DNA of 64,000 bases from Dyadobacter sp. Leaf189 (GCF_001424405.1 NZ_LMPS01000004.1:306537-370536); one strand, 5' to 3'. Counted from the stretch's first letter, positions 26,671-36,931 are shown. Numbers and translations are program-made. Notes: a model not told the origin generated them from the letters alone.

Positions 26671-28494
26671 CTATTGCCACAATGGGTGCTGTTTCAGGTT
26701 TGGATTAACCAGTATATCCTGATTGCTGACAGGACGGTAATAGTACTTTTCCGGAAAGCTGAAAATGTTATTCTGCGCTTTGATCCTGATAAATCCTTTA
26801 TCGCCGCCCGTCAATTCAAAAGGTGACGCATTCAGTTTATATTCGAAAATCTCGGCACCCGGATATTGCTGACGTACCTGCTCAATTCCTTCACCAGCTT
26901 CCGAAATGTAGAATTCCGGCACACCGTCGCCTGAGATATCTACCGCCCCAAGTTTGCTGATGTAAATGCCCACCGGCGTTTCAGCCGCGAGGTTTGCTAC
27001 TTTCCAGCGTTTCAGATCGTTCAGGCGAAAACCTTCGCAGGCAAGCTCCACGCGACGCTCACGACGCAGTTCAAGCACAGCTCCGCGTTGTGCAGAAGTA
27101 ATATTGGGATATTTGCCGGCAAGGCGCGCATCGATGTTTGCGAGCCAGTCGGCAAGCACCGGCGCGGGCATTCCAACACGATCACGTAGCGGTTTTATCG
27201 CCAGGTCCAGGTCCGCCTGCGTAAGCTCACCCAGCTCTGCCTTGGCTTCACAGAAGTTGAGATAAACCTCCGCCAGTCTGAAAACAGGATTGTCGGTATG
27301 CCCGCGTCCGCCTGCGAGGTCAATCTGGTCTGCATCTGTCGGATAAGATTTGACCTGCGGGTAGCCGCCTATGTTCCAGTTCGGGTAAGCGATCTTCGGA
27401 TTGCCCGGCATTTTGAAACCCGGCTGCATGAATGTTTGATTCAGACGGGGATCCCTGTTTTGGAAGACCTGCCAGTAGGTCATGGTCTGATAACCTGCAA
27501 CCTGCTGGAACGGCACTGCTTTTCCATTCTGGACCGCCAGATACGCTTCCAGCAAATCACGCGATAACCCGGTATTTTCATTAAAAACTGCTTTTTTGGT
27601 ATTGGTAACACTTTCAGCAAGGTTGTATTCCCTGATCAGGATCATTTCAGGATTACCGCTCAGGCTTTCGCTGTTGAAAAGCGCTTCATACGCTCGTTTA
27701 CGTTCGCCGGCCCCATTGGCAGTAACAATCGAGAAAAGACCGGTATCCATCAGTTGTTTTGCTGCGTCCCGGGCAGTTTCCAGAAAACGGTTTCCATCGT
27801 TCAGGCCCAGCTCCTTGCGGTATTTTCGTGTGGTCCCTTCTTCAAGCGCAATGCGGCTCTGCGCGGCTAGCGCAGCGTACTTCGTCAATCGTGTTTTGGA
27901 TACTTTTCCATCGATAGAAGGCTTGATATGCTCCACCGCAAACGCAAGGTCCGCCATAATCGAATCAACCACAACAGCTCTTGGATCCTGGGATTTGAAA
28001 AGTAGCTCGGTATCGGTAGTCTTTAATGTACGTCCATACCAGGGGACATTGGAGTATTGTCTCACCAGATCGTAGTAATGCAGAGCCCGGAAAAAACGTG
28101 CAATGCCGACATAATGGTTAATATCCGCAGCAGCTCCGGTAGTCTGATTTACCCTTTCGAGCATGAAATTAATCGTACGCAACCGGTTCCATTGTGAAGC
28201 CCACTGGCCTACATTATCCGGATTGACCACGCCTCTCATCACCATATACGCATACTCGTTATCGATAGCTGTGGCCACCACATTGTCGGAACCCCGGTCA
28301 TTAACAGGATCGGGCAGATAGGTGTAAAATTGATTGGAGTAAATTTCAAGATCGGCAGGTGTAGCGAAGAATGCATCGGCAGTAATCTCCGTTTCGGGAC
28401 GCACATTTAGAAAAGCGTCGTCGCAGCTGCCAAGGAAGATTGCGGCTAAAATTGCCGGAACCAGGGATCTATATTTAATCAGCTTGATTTTCAT
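26671..28494 (-). CDS. SusD/RagB-family nutrient-binding lipoprotein (locus 1)
   Basis: The 607 residues start with a lipoprotein signal ending FLGSC (Cys24) and DDAFLNVRPETEI, a typical SusD beginning. The helical TPR-like core (FFRALHYYDLVRQYSNVPWY) and the C-terminal RagB signature (VFRLAEVYLNFCEAKAELGE, RRERRVELACEGFRLNDLKR) are both present. SusD proteins form the lid over a SusC TonB-dependent channel at the outer surface and hand it a glycan or peptide. The gene is 44 bp after susC and is the last gene before a strong terminator. No glycoside hydrolase is encoded next to it, so the substrate cannot be inferred. Confidence 0.95.
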   Translation of the reverse strand: MKIKLIKYRSLVPAILAAIFLGSCDDAFLNVRPETEITADAFFATPADLEIYSNQFYTYLPDPVNDRGSDNVVATAIDNEYAYMVMRGVVNPDNVGQWASQWNRLRTINFMLERVNQTTGAAADINHYVGIARFFRALHYYDLVRQYSNVPWYGRTLKTTDTELLFKSQDPRAVVVDSIMADLAFAVEHIKPSIDGKVSKTRLTKYAALAAQSRIALEEGTTRKYRKELGLNDGNRFLETARDAAKQLMDTGLFSIVTANGAGERKRAYEALFNSESLSGNPEMILIREYNLAESVTNTKKAVFNENTGLSRDLLEAYLAVQNGKAVPFQQVAGYQTMTYWQVFQNRDPRLNQTFMQPGFKMPGNPKIAYPNWNIGGYPQVKSYPTDADQIDLAGGRGHTDNPVFRLAEVYLNFCEAKAELGELTQADLDLAIKPLRDRVGMPAPVLADWLANIDARLAGKYPNITSAQRGAVLELRRERRVELACEGFRLNDLKRWKVANLAAETPVGIYISKLGAVDISGDGVPEFYISEAGEGIEQVRQQYPGAEIFEYKLNASPFELTGGDKGFIRIKAQNNIFSFPEKYYYRPVSNQDILVNPNLKQHPLWQ

Positions 28495-28538
28495 AACAGA
28501 TACAGTATGATGTCATGCATGCACATGACATTTGAGAT

Positions 28539-31500
28539 TTAAAAAGTTACATTCAGGCCACAAGAAAAGACACGCTGCAAGGAATAGGCGATCCCGCCAC
28601 CATTGCTTGCACGTCCGGCAAGTTCAGGGTCAACCTGGTAGAACTTCGGAAGCTTGCTCCATGTAAAGAGGTTATCCCCACTGGCAAAAACGCGGACCCT
28701 GCTCAGACGGATTGCTTTGGTCGCATTCGCCGGAAGCGTGTACCCGATAGACAGGTTTTTCAAACGCAAATAGGCAGCGTTCTGCAGATAGCGGGTTTGC
28801 TCCACTGCCATTTCCCTGCCGGGTGTCTCAGCAATGCCGGGTTTCAGGCGAGGGTAGAATGTATCAGTACGTTCGGGCGTCCAGTGGTTATCACGCATGT
28901 GCGGTGTGAGATGCGTCCATTGCGTGGCGTAATAGCTGTAAAACTCGTAATCCGTTGTAGTACTGCGGTAGGTCGGGTAAAAATTACGCCTGCCTACTCC
29001 CTGGAAAAACGCGCCCACATCAAAGCCTTTCCATTCGCCGCGCAGGTTCAGACCGAATGCGTAGCGCGGCTCGCTGTTCCCGATAATAGAATAGTCGCCG
29101 TGATCATTGAGTGTCCATTGCCCGCGGTTCACCTTTCCATCCCCGTTAAGGTCAGCGAATTTGAGGTCACCCGCTTCAAGCGGATAGGCATTGGAGGATA
29201 CCTGCGACTGATCTGCATGGGTTTTCACTTCATCATTGCTGCCAAAGTAGCCCAGTGTAGTAAGTCCCCAGATTTCACCGATCCGCTTCCCTACATAATG
29301 GTCGTCCAGCGTACCCGTCGCATTGTCGTACCGGGTAATTTTGGCGCGGTTATCGGAAAGGATCAAATTGAAATTGTATCTGAAATCGTCTTTACCCAAC
29401 TTGAACCGGTCGCGCCAGCCCAGGTTAACTTCCCACCCTCTGGTTTGCAAATCGGCCGCATTGACATTGGGAGCAGCCGCGCCGAGTGTACCGGGATAGG
29501 TTTTGGCTTTGGTGAGCATATCCTTTGTGTCCCTGATGAAAAGGTCACCCGAGAATGAAAGCCTGTCGCGCAGGAAGTTCATGTCAAGTCCCAAATTACG
29601 CGTGATCACGCGCTCCCAGGTATAGTCGCCTGCCACGAGCCCGGGTGCGCCGACGGTCATCGGGCGCGTACCATCAAGCATGGCGTTTAATCTTGAAAAA
29701 CCCATTGTTGGCATATACCCGAACACACTGCTGGCCTGGTTGGCAAGTTGTCCGTAAGAAGCCCGCACTTTCAGGTGGCTCGCTACCGGCGTCAGGAATT
29801 CCATAAACGATTCGTTGGAGAGTACCCACGCGACGGAAGCCGAGGGGTTGAAAACGAAGCGTTTGCCTTTCGGGAACCGGGAAGATCCGTCGTAACGGCC
29901 GTTCATTTCCATAATGTATTTATTGTCGAAAATGTAGTTCAGCCTGGCAAATCCGCTTCGCATCGCCCACTTCGTGACGCTCTCCTGCAAGGATATGGTA
30001 CCTGTTGCCAGCTGCGGCGTAGGGAAAGTAGGTGTAACGAGCCCCACCCGGTCGTAGTACAGATACTGGTTGCGATACGATTCCTGGCTGTAACCCGCCA
30101 TTACGTTCACGAAATGCTTTTGCGCAAATGTTTTGGTAAAATTCGCATACGCATCCATATAGATCTGGGTGCGGGGCGTGGTACCTCTCGCTGCCGCATT
30201 GTTACCTCCCGAAATAAAGGGCAGGCTCGGACCGCGCTTGTAGGGAACGGAGAAATTACCCCACTGATTCAGCGTCATATTGTTGGTATAAGCAAAATTG
30301 CCCTGCAAATCCAGCACATCTTTCAGTAAAGAAATCTTTGTGTTGAGCGATGATTGAAAGAGATTGTTCGTGGTTTCCGCTTGTCCGCCGTCGATCATTT
30401 TACCTACACTTTGAACACCCGCCGACGACCAGCCGCCTTCCGGATTGCGTACTGCCTCATAAGACCCCATTGTTTGAGAGTAAAACAGAAAAGCGTCATT
30501 GAATGCGCTGGGGCGGGAATAGCTGTTACGCATAAAGCTGGTATTGTTGCCGATCGTCCACCAGTCGGTCACTCTGAAATCCAGCTTGCTGCGAATATTA
30601 TAGCGGTTAAAATCTTCACCAACGGGTTTAAGCAGACCGTCTTCGTGCTGGAAATTTCCGGACAACAGATAATTTACGCGATCCGTTTTACCGGAGATCT
30701 CGATCCCGTGCTGCGTTGAAAATGCTTGTTTCCTGAAAATCTGATCATACCAGTTTGTGCTTTCAAAGTAAGTCCAGGAACCGCCGAACTCCATGAATTT
30801 GGGCAGGCTCGGGTCATTTTGCAGACGCTGGGCATATTCCAGCACGTGTGCACCGAACTGAAAAGCACCCATTTGATTAGAGTACCAAAAGTTGGTATAC
30901 GGGTCCTCCACGATCTGCGGCCGGTAAGTCGGCTGCTTGATCACGAAGTTGTTGTTATAGCTGATCTGCGGTTTTTCAGTCCGGCCCGATTTGGTTTTGA
31001 CCAAAATCACCCCGAAAGCTGCACGCGAACCGTAAATGGCGGCCGAAGCAGCATCTTTCAGTACACTTACATTTTCAATATCCTGGGGATTGAGGTTGTT
31101 GAGCGCGGCAGCGTCCATAATGATGCCGTCGATCACCACCATCGGCCCGTCGGTCCCGTTGATTGAATTCTGACCGCGGATGTTGTAGCTCGGCGAAGTG
31201 TCTGCCCGGCCATTACCCACATTCACGGAAAGGTTGGCGACTGTTCCCTGTAGTGCCTGGCCCACATTCATGACCGGCCGGTTGGCGACCAGTTCTGTCG
31301 GTGCAGTAGCGATGGAACCAGAGATATTCTTGCGTTGCTGGGTGCCGTAGCCGACTACCACCACTTCGTCGAGCGCCTTCTGATCCACTTTCAACAGAAC
31401 TTCGATATCCGTTTTTTTACCAACAGCCACTTCCTGCGGAATGTACCCCACGAAAGAAAACACCAGCACGGCATCTTCATCGGGGACTTCAATGGAAAAC

Positions 31501-32075
31501 CGGCCATTTACATCGCTGATTTGTCCTTGTTGGGTGCCTTTTAAAATGATGTTGACACCCGGCAGCCCCTCCCCTTTTTCATCGGCAACTTTCCCTTTTA
31601 CCGTGAGTTGAACAGGCGCGGCAGGTGCCACCCCGGTATGCTCACTTATGCCTGCCTGCGGAGATTTCCCTTCTCTCTGGTCGGGCTGTTTCCGCACGAT
31701 ATACACGACATTCCCTGTGTTCATATAGGCCAGGTTCAAGGCGGGAAGTGTGACATTCAGCGCCTCTGAAACCCTGTACCGGCCTTTTGGAAGATTAAAC
31801 TTTTCCTTACGGCTCAGCTGGTTTTCCATGTAAGCGAAGCGCAGTGCAGTCTGCTTCTCTATTTGTTTGAGAAGACTCCTGACTTCTTCGTTCCTGAGCT
31901 CGACTGAAACCTGGATTTCGGCCAGCGACTGTGCACCTGACGAATTAGCCAGTAGCAGCTGTGCACAGGTGACGGTAATAATGAGATAGAGCAACCCTAT
32001 TCGCATGATCGACTTAATAGCGGGTTGTAGGGCAGAAAGGGCATGCCTTCCCCGGTTGATAAAATTTTTATACAT
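28539..32075 (-). CDS. SusC/RagA TonB-dependent outer-membrane transporter with STN domain (locus 1)
   Basis: The 1178 residues begin with a long signal segment (IGLLYLIITVTCAQLLLAN), an STN domain (about 55-125; VRSLLKQIEKQTALRFAYME) that talks to an anti-sigma factor, and a carboxypeptidase-regulatory-like domain (VKGKVADEKGEGLPGVNI). A TonB-box-like segment (LDEVVVVGYGTQ), the plug (YNIRGQNSINGTDGPMVVID, SVLKDAASAAIYGSRAA) and a large beta barrel ending in NVTF follow. The STN domain together with the upstream FecR and sigma genes implies substrate-induced cell-surface signalling. FecR ends 204 bp upstream. Confidence 0.95.
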   Translation of the reverse strand: MYKNFINRGRHALSALQPAIKSIMRIGLLYLIITVTCAQLLLANSSGAQSLAEIQVSVELRNEEVRSLLKQIEKQTALRFAYMENQLSRKEKFNLPKGRYRVSEALNVTLPALNLAYMNTGNVVYIVRKQPDQREGKSPQAGISEHTGVAPAAPVQLTVKGKVADEKGEGLPGVNIILKGTQQGQISDVNGRFSIEVPDEDAVLVFSFVGYIPQEVAVGKKTDIEVLLKVDQKALDEVVVVGYGTQQRKNISGSIATAPTELVANRPVMNVGQALQGTVANLSVNVGNGRADTSPSYNIRGQNSINGTDGPMVVIDGIIMDAAALNNLNPQDIENVSVLKDAASAAIYGSRAAFGVILVKTKSGRTEKPQISYNNNFVIKQPTYRPQIVEDPYTNFWYSNQMGAFQFGAHVLEYAQRLQNDPSLPKFMEFGGSWTYFESTNWYDQIFRKQAFSTQHGIEISGKTDRVNYLLSGNFQHEDGLLKPVGEDFNRYNIRSKLDFRVTDWWTIGNNTSFMRNSYSRPSAFNDAFLFYSQTMGSYEAVRNPEGGWSSAGVQSVGKMIDGGQAETTNNLFQSSLNTKISLLKDVLDLQGNFAYTNNMTLNQWGNFSVPYKRGPSLPFISGGNNAAARGTTPRTQIYMDAYANFTKTFAQKHFVNVMAGYSQESYRNQYLYYDRVGLVTPTFPTPQLATGTISLQESVTKWAMRSGFARLNYIFDNKYIMEMNGRYDGSSRFPKGKRFVFNPSASVAWVLSNESFMEFLTPVASHLKVRASYGQLANQASSVFGYMPTMGFSRLNAMLDGTRPMTVGAPGLVAGDYTWERVITRNLGLDMNFLRDRLSFSGDLFIRDTKDMLTKAKTYPGTLGAAAPNVNAADLQTRGWEVNLGWRDRFKLGKDDFRYNFNLILSDNRAKITRYDNATGTLDDHYVGKRIGEIWGLTTLGYFGSNDEVKTHADQSQVSSNAYPLEAGDLKFADLNGDGKVNRGQWTLNDHGDYSIIGNSEPRYAFGLNLRGEWKGFDVGAFFQGVGRRNFYPTYRSTTTDYEFYSYYATQWTHLTPHMRDNHWTPERTDTFYPRLKPGIAETPGREMAVEQTRYLQNAAYLRLKNLSIGYTLPANATKAIRLSRVRVFASGDNLFTWSKLPKFYQVDPELAGRASNGGGIAYSLQRVFSCGLNVTF

Positions 32076-32144
32076 TTACCAGACGTTTTTAGTGATTCCA
32101 AAATGTTAAAAACGGAGCCGTAACATCCATTTGCTACGGTATTG

Positions 32145-32180
32145 AAGCCTTCCGGTGGCCGCCGGGGGGCTTTGTTTTTT
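32145..32180 (+). terminator. Plus-strand terminator-like hairpin in the fecR-susC gap
   Basis: AAGCC TT CCGG and CCGG GG GGCTT form an 11-bp stem in plus-strand RNA (two U-G wobbles), followed directly by TGTTTTTTA. In minus-strand RNA the wobbles become mismatches and no U tract follows. It therefore points against the surrounding genes. Confidence 0.55.
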
Positions 32181-32279
32181 ACTCCATATACGGGTCGTGC
32201 CGTCTAGCTGTCGTCGGGATGTGGGCGGAGGAGGTGTTGGGTTGGCATGTTATGGTTGGTTAAGCTGGTTTTGCAAGGG

Positions 32280-33314
32280 TTAGGTACAGGAACCTCCCGT
32301 TATAGTCGCCTTTTTTCCGTCAATGGAATAGGTCGCGCCCGTCAATGCGGATAGTACTTTGAGAACGGTAGGCAAATCTTCTGCATTCAGGAAGGAAGCG
32401 GTGACGCGGCATTTGAGGATTTCGGGCTCGGTAAATGTAAGCTCGGTGCCGTAGTGATGCTCGATCAGCTCGCGGGCTTCTTCAAGTCTTATGTTATCAA
32501 AAACCAGGTAGTTGTTTCGCCACGCGAGTTCCCGCTCTGCGTCAATGCGCGTGGTCGTGAACTGATCACTTTCTACATTGACGGTAACCTGCTCGTCAGG
32601 TTTCAACTTTGTATAAATTCGGTCATTACCTCCCACTTCCACGAGCCCGCGGGTAACTGTCACCTTCACTTCACCCGGCAGTACTCGGACATTGAATGCG
32701 GTCCCCAACACACGCGTCAGGATCTCTCCTGCCCTCACCTGGAAAACGCTTTTCGGATCATGCGCTACATCAAAGTAGGCTTCGCCCTTTAAGTTTACGG
32801 TACGGATACCCTTTGCGAACATCCCGGGAGAGTAGCTCAGCTCACTGCCTTCGTTCATGAGCACGCTGCTGCCATCGGGGAGGTTCAGGTATTGCTTTCC
32901 TTTAAAATTCAGCTGATCCGAATTCTCTGAATGGATTTCCGTGCGGGCAATGTTCTCATTGACGGGCACATTCCGGGCTGTAAGCCACCATACCGAACCC
33001 AGCAGGAGGATAGCCGCTGCTGCCCAGCTCCACCGGAATTGAAATGACTTTTGTTTTGCCGGGGTTGCACCCAGAATATTAACCAGGATTTCGGCCTGCA
33101 CCTGGTCCGGCATGGATTCGGTGCCGGTTTCGAGGTTGTACTGCTCGTCTATCCATTTTTTGAATTGTGTCTCGAAACCATTTTCGGCAAGCCAGCGCAG
33201 TTCCTCCTGCTCCGCCCCGGAAGCCTCCCGGGCAATATAGCGCGCCATCAAATAATCAAATCGCTGGGTTTGTCCGGGATCAGGTGTGTCCCCGCCGTCT
33301 GGTTCTTTTTTCAT
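32280..33314 (-). CDS. FecR-family anti-sigma factor (locus 1)
   Basis: The 344 residues have an N-terminal cytoplasmic anti-sigma region (FDYLMARYIAREASGAEQEE), one membrane helix (WSWAAAAILLLGSVWWLTA, about 93-111), the periplasmic FecR domain (LPDGSSVLMNEGSELSYS, GEAYFDVAHDPKSVFQV, VLGTAFNVR) and a C-terminal DUF4974-like STN-fold domain (FDNIRLEEARELIEHHYG). It holds the partner sigma factor until SusC's STN domain signals substrate. It lies between the sigma gene and susC in the usual order. Confidence 0.93.
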   Translation of the reverse strand: MKKEPDGGDTPDPGQTQRFDYLMARYIAREASGAEQEELRWLAENGFETQFKKWIDEQYNLETGTESMPDQVQAEILVNILGATPAKQKSFQFRWSWAAAAILLLGSVWWLTARNVPVNENIARTEIHSENSDQLNFKGKQYLNLPDGSSVLMNEGSELSYSPGMFAKGIRTVNLKGEAYFDVAHDPKSVFQVRAGEILTRVLGTAFNVRVLPGEVKVTVTRGLVEVGGNDRIYTKLKPDEQVTVNVESDQFTTTRIDAERELAWRNNYLVFDNIRLEEARELIEHHYGTELTFTEPEILKCRVTASFLNAEDLPTVLKVLSALTGATYSIDGKKATITGGSCT

Positions 33315-33455
33315 CAGAACAAAAAAATGATGATGTTCCGGCTTATTGTCCGGCTTCTAAAATACATGTCTGCGAAAAGTGTCGCAGGGGGCACGCATTT
33401 TCAAAATAAATTGAGAATGGAATGAATAATGAGGAAATCAGAGAATCCTGATCTT

Positions 33456-34049
33456 CTAATTCATCAAAAAAGGGGAAATAAAAGCCAGCATTTCAGCTTT
33501 TAAAAGGGGTTCCAGCCGGACGCGAATGAAACTAAGAATACGCTTCATGTGAGATTTGACGGCCAAACGGGTAAGGTTCAGTCGCTGGGCGATCTCCTCG
33601 TGGCTAAGTTCTTCCTGGCGTGCGAGCCGGTAAATTTCCTGTTGGTGAACAGGCAGCTTGCCGATTACTTCTTCTAAAAAGCATTCATATTCATGCTCCT
33701 GGATCAGCTGTTCGGTGGTGTTGGCTGATTGATTGAGGTAATTCAGCTCGCTGGCGAGGTTTGAGAATACGGTGTTTGAGCGATAAGCGTCGTAAACCTG
33801 CTTCCTCACCATTCCCCGCAGGTAACCGCCCAGGTTCAGAACTTCGGCCATTTTCTCACGACGGAGCCAGATATCCATAAAAATATCCTGTACCACCTCT
33901 TCCGCAGCTTCTCGGGAGTCCAGAAATTTCAATGCGACCCGGTAAACCTTGGGGCTGTACTCCTGGAAGATTTGCACGAACGCCGACTCGTCACCCCGCG
34001 CCAGTGCAGCGAGGCTTTCTCTTTCGTCGAATAGGCTACCGGAATTCAT
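33456..34049 (-). CDS. ECF RNA polymerase sigma factor (locus 1)
   Basis: From the ATG at 34049 the protein has 197 residues; a TTG at 34058 adds three. Region 2 (FVQIFQEYSPKVYRVALKFL, AEEVVQDIFMDIWLRR) and region 4 (LPVHQQEIYRLARQEELSHE, IAQRLNLTRLAVKSHMKRIL) are complete. It belongs to the Bacteroidota ECF group paired with FecR and SusC. A -7 box TATATTTG at 34078-34085 lies 30 bp upstream. Confidence 0.93.
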   Translation of the reverse strand: MNSGSLFDERESLAALARGDESAFVQIFQEYSPKVYRVALKFLDSREAAEEVVQDIFMDIWLRREKMAEVLNLGGYLRGMVRKQVYDAYRSNTVFSNLASELNYLNQSANTTEQLIQEHEYECFLEEVIGKLPVHQQEIYRLARQEELSHEEIAQRLNLTRLAVKSHMKRILSFIRVRLEPLLKAEMLAFISPFLMN

Positions 34050-34077
34050 GATTACCAATGATCGTGTCGCGTGACCT

Positions 34078-34085
34078 CAAATATA
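34078..34085 (-). promoter_or_regulatory. Candidate -7 box of the locus 1 sigma gene
   Basis: TATATTTG on the minus strand fits TAnnTTTG and lies 30 bp before the ATG at 34049. No TTG at the -33 spacing was found. Confidence 0.4.
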
Positions 34086-34210
34086 TCTTTTGTTTTTACT
34101 TCTTTAGTGGATTGAGGATTAACTTAATAAAAAATTAAAACGTAGAATTTGTAATGCTGCAGTTTATAGTCAAGTCTGATTTCGTTTTTGGTCAGATAGT
34201 GAGCAGGGAT

Positions 34211-35779
34211 TTACCGATTGGGTGAATTGCGATCGCTGTCTGACTTTAATAACTGACTGAGGATCCTCTTTCCGTCCTCATTAGCCGGGTTCAACTCAAT
34301 TGATTTCCGGTACATCCGGATAGCGTCTTCCTTCTTCCCAGTGTCCCTCAACAGTTGGCCATAGCTGTCGTAAGTATTGAAGCTTTCAGGGAAAATAAAG
34401 GTGGCCAGTTTAAAAACTTCGAGTGCTAACTCACGATGGTTTGCCATATCCGACATATAAAAAAGATTATAGCCAAGCTCATTCATCTCTCCTTCATGTA
34501 AATAGTATGTCAAAGTGTCCCCTTTGTTTGCATTGAAAAGCGCTGCGGCGTGATCAATACCCCGTTTTACCAATGCTGTTCCGTAAAGTGTCACCAATGA
34601 TTTCCGGGTCCTGAATGGGAGCGGCGACTGGTTATTTAACAATAGTAATGCTGATGTGATGAACCGCCCGAACTCGCTGCCAGCAGTATTGTCAAAGCCT
34701 ATGATCGTCTGATTTTTGGCAAGGTTATGCAAGTAAAAAGTGGCAAGTCCGAATTTGAAACCGCCGTGACCGACAGATTTCCCAAACCTTTTCTGCTCAA
34801 AAATCTCCCAGCCTAAGCCATAGGTCATCTCACCTTCACCAGCCATCGTATCCATTCCCTTGGAATAATATATCTGTCCATTGTTGAGTTTGACAGGCGT
34901 CATTGCTTCCTGCATAGTACCCGTTTTAAGAAGTTTCCCATCAAAATAAGCCTTGTCAAAGCGGAGCATATCTGTGACCGTACTGATTACACCGCCTTGA
35001 CCTACTGTGCCGCTGTTATTATAAGTCAAGTACCGGAACCTTGACATTGAATCGACCAGGACGAACGAAGAATCGTAGCCAGGGTGCGGCTTCATGTGTG
35101 GATGCGCCGTGGGACGAGCAGCTTTTTTACTGCTCATCTCAGCGCCGCCGACATAGGTTTCATTCATTCCCGATGGTGTGAAAATATATTTTTGTAAATA
35201 TGACTGAAACGGCATCCCACTCACTTTTTCCACCAAAAGGGCCAGAACATTATACTCGGTATTACAGTACCGGAATTCATCGCCAGGTTTGAAATACAAG
35301 CCCCGCTCCCATTTGTGCAGCTCCGGTAACACATTCCGGTTTGTAATAATTGTATCCGGGAATTGCCGTACCAGGTTTTCAAACAATTCCAGGTCCGGAA
35401 GGCCGGAGGTATGCGTCAACAAATGACGGATCCTGATGTCGCTGTACCGAAAGTCAGGCAGGTAGTTACTTACTGCGTCATCCAGATTAAAACCGCCCCT
35501 GTCTCTCAGTTGCAATACCGCAGTTGCAGTAATGACCTTTGATATCGAAGCCAGATTAAACTGAGTACCTGAGGTGTTTAGCACCTGCCTGCGGAAGTTT
35601 GAATAACCAGACGAAAAGTTGACAACCGGCTTTCCGTTTTGGGCCAGTAAAATGTTGCCATTATGTTGTTTGAGGTGGCCGAGTTCTTGAAAATAGGAAT
35701 CAATCGGCTGGGATTGGACTAATGCAACTGCATTTACCAACCATAAAAGGGCTAAAAACAGGGGAAATTGTTTCATCAT
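34211..35779 (-). CDS. Serine hydrolase (class C beta-lactamase-like) with C-terminal TPR
   Basis: The 522 residues start with a signal peptide (FLALLWLVNAVALVQSQ). The catalytic motifs are intact: SISK at 78-81 (Ser78, Lys81), YCN in FRYCNTEYNVLALLVE, HTSGLPDLE and a late GHGGFKFG, where HGG takes the KTG-like place. The C-terminal 130 residues include a TPR-like pair (NTYDSYGQLLRDTGKKEDAI, MYRKSIELNPANEDGK). Members are DD-peptidases, esterases or D-aminopeptidases in the periplasm; the substrate is unknown. It diverges from a LytS/LytTR pair that may regulate it (inference). Confidence 0.88.
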   Translation of the reverse strand: MMKQFPLFLALLWLVNAVALVQSQPIDSYFQELGHLKQHNGNILLAQNGKPVVNFSSGYSNFRRQVLNTSGTQFNLASISKVITATAVLQLRDRGGFNLDDAVSNYLPDFRYSDIRIRHLLTHTSGLPDLELFENLVRQFPDTIITNRNVLPELHKWERGLYFKPGDEFRYCNTEYNVLALLVEKVSGMPFQSYLQKYIFTPSGMNETYVGGAEMSSKKAARPTAHPHMKPHPGYDSSFVLVDSMSRFRYLTYNNSGTVGQGGVISTVTDMLRFDKAYFDGKLLKTGTMQEAMTPVKLNNGQIYYSKGMDTMAGEGEMTYGLGWEIFEQKRFGKSVGHGGFKFGLATFYLHNLAKNQTIIGFDNTAGSEFGRFITSALLLLNNQSPLPFRTRKSLVTLYGTALVKRGIDHAAALFNANKGDTLTYYLHEGEMNELGYNLFYMSDMANHRELALEVFKLATFIFPESFNTYDSYGQLLRDTGKKEDAIRMYRKSIELNPANEDGKRILSQLLKSDSDRNSPNR

Positions 35780-35914
35780 CGAACGTTTAAATTTCGGGCA
35801 AGGTAGGCGGCAGGTTTATCCGAAACCCCGAAAGTCGTTCAACAGGCAAAACACATCGACAAACAGGTAAGTCCCTGTCAGGTAGATAGGGTAAATTTAT
35901 AATACCTTCGTTCC

Positions 35915-36931
35915 ATGAAGAAAAGGCTCCTTTTATTCTCGGTAGCGTTTGTTGTTTTTTATGCGCTGCTTGGTCTCGCAAAGCAATTACCTGCCTTGGC
36001 ACGCGGGTACTTTTCTGTTGGGAATGGCAGTCACAGCCTTTCCGAATGGGTACAGTTCACAGGCGACATTGGGATATATTATCTGCTGGCGCTAAGCGCT
36101 TACCTTCTGCTATTCAGGTACCATCCTGGAAAGCGGTACCTACCCCTGATCAGCGGACTGTTGCTGATCTGCATCATCAGTTTTTTCTGTGCGCTGTCCT
36201 GGACAAGGCTGTTTGAAGATGCCCCTGTGCGTATGACGCGTTATTTCCAGCTGGTCATTTTCCCGATTGCAACACAGGTGGGCTTTGCTACCGTTTTTTA
36301 TCTGGTCAGGTATTCACAGTATAAAGAAGTGCAACAAGTAGCATTAGAATTGCAGAACCGCAAGACAGAATTGTCGTTACTACGCTCACAAATCAACCCG
36401 CATTTTCTGTTCAATCATTTAAACAACATTTACTCGCTTGTGTCTGAACAGAGTCCGCTTGCATTACCGGCGATATCCGGACTGTCTGAGCTACTCCGGT
36501 ACATGCTATACAACAGCGACGAAACGGTATTGTTAAGCACTGAAATCAACTATCTCGAAAAATATGTCGCGTTACAACAACTCCGTTTTGAGCATCCCTC
36601 AGAAATAGAGATTACCCGGAAAATCAGCCACGAAGAGGCTAGAATACCTCCGTTCCTATTGATCCCATTCATTGAAAATGCATTTAAGCACGGGAAAGTA
36701 AGCGACGAAAAACGCTGGCTGAATATTGAGATCAGCAGTGACCCGGTACGACTGGATTTCATTTGCAGCAATGCAATTGGAAGTCATCGAAAGGACGCGA
36801 CCGGGGGCATTGGCATTCATAATGTAAAGCAGCGATTGAATTTGCTTTATACCGGACGTTACCGGTTAGATATCACAAGCAACGGGGACCTGTTTATCGT
36901 AAAACTGCAGTTACTGTATGGAGCATCATAA
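35915..36931 (+). CDS. LytS/YehU-type sensor histidine kinase
   Basis: The 338 residues have four likely membrane helices in the first 135 (LLLFSVAFVVFYALLG, IYYLLALSAYLLLF, LISGLLLICIISFFCALSW, FPIATQVGFATVFYLV). A His-kinase box with His163 (LRSQINPHFLFNHLNNIY) and a HATPase domain (IPFIENAFKHG, GGIGIHNVKQRL) follow. The last 14 bp overlap the start of the response-regulator gene, so the two form a coupled pair. The stimulus is unknown. Confidence 0.92.
   Translation: MKKRLLLFSVAFVVFYALLGLAKQLPALARGYFSVGNGSHSLSEWVQFTGDIGIYYLLALSAYLLLFRYHPGKRYLPLISGLLLICIISFFCALSWTRLFEDAPVRMTRYFQLVIFPIATQVGFATVFYLVRYSQYKEVQQVALELQNRKTELSLLRSQINPHFLFNHLNNIYSLVSEQSPLALPAISGLSELLRYMLYNSDETVLLSTEINYLEKYVALQQLRFEHPSEIEITRKISHEEARIPPFLLIPFIENAFKHGKVSDEKRWLNIEISSDPVRLDFICSNAIGSHRKDATGGIGIHNVKQRLNLLYTGRYRLDITSNGDLFIVKLQLLYGAS

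Noticed and set aside
35864..35884. CAGGTA direct repeat in the gap between the serine hydrolase and LytS genes
   Set aside because: The repeat is only 6 bp long; a LytTR operator would need longer matched half sites, so chance is likely.
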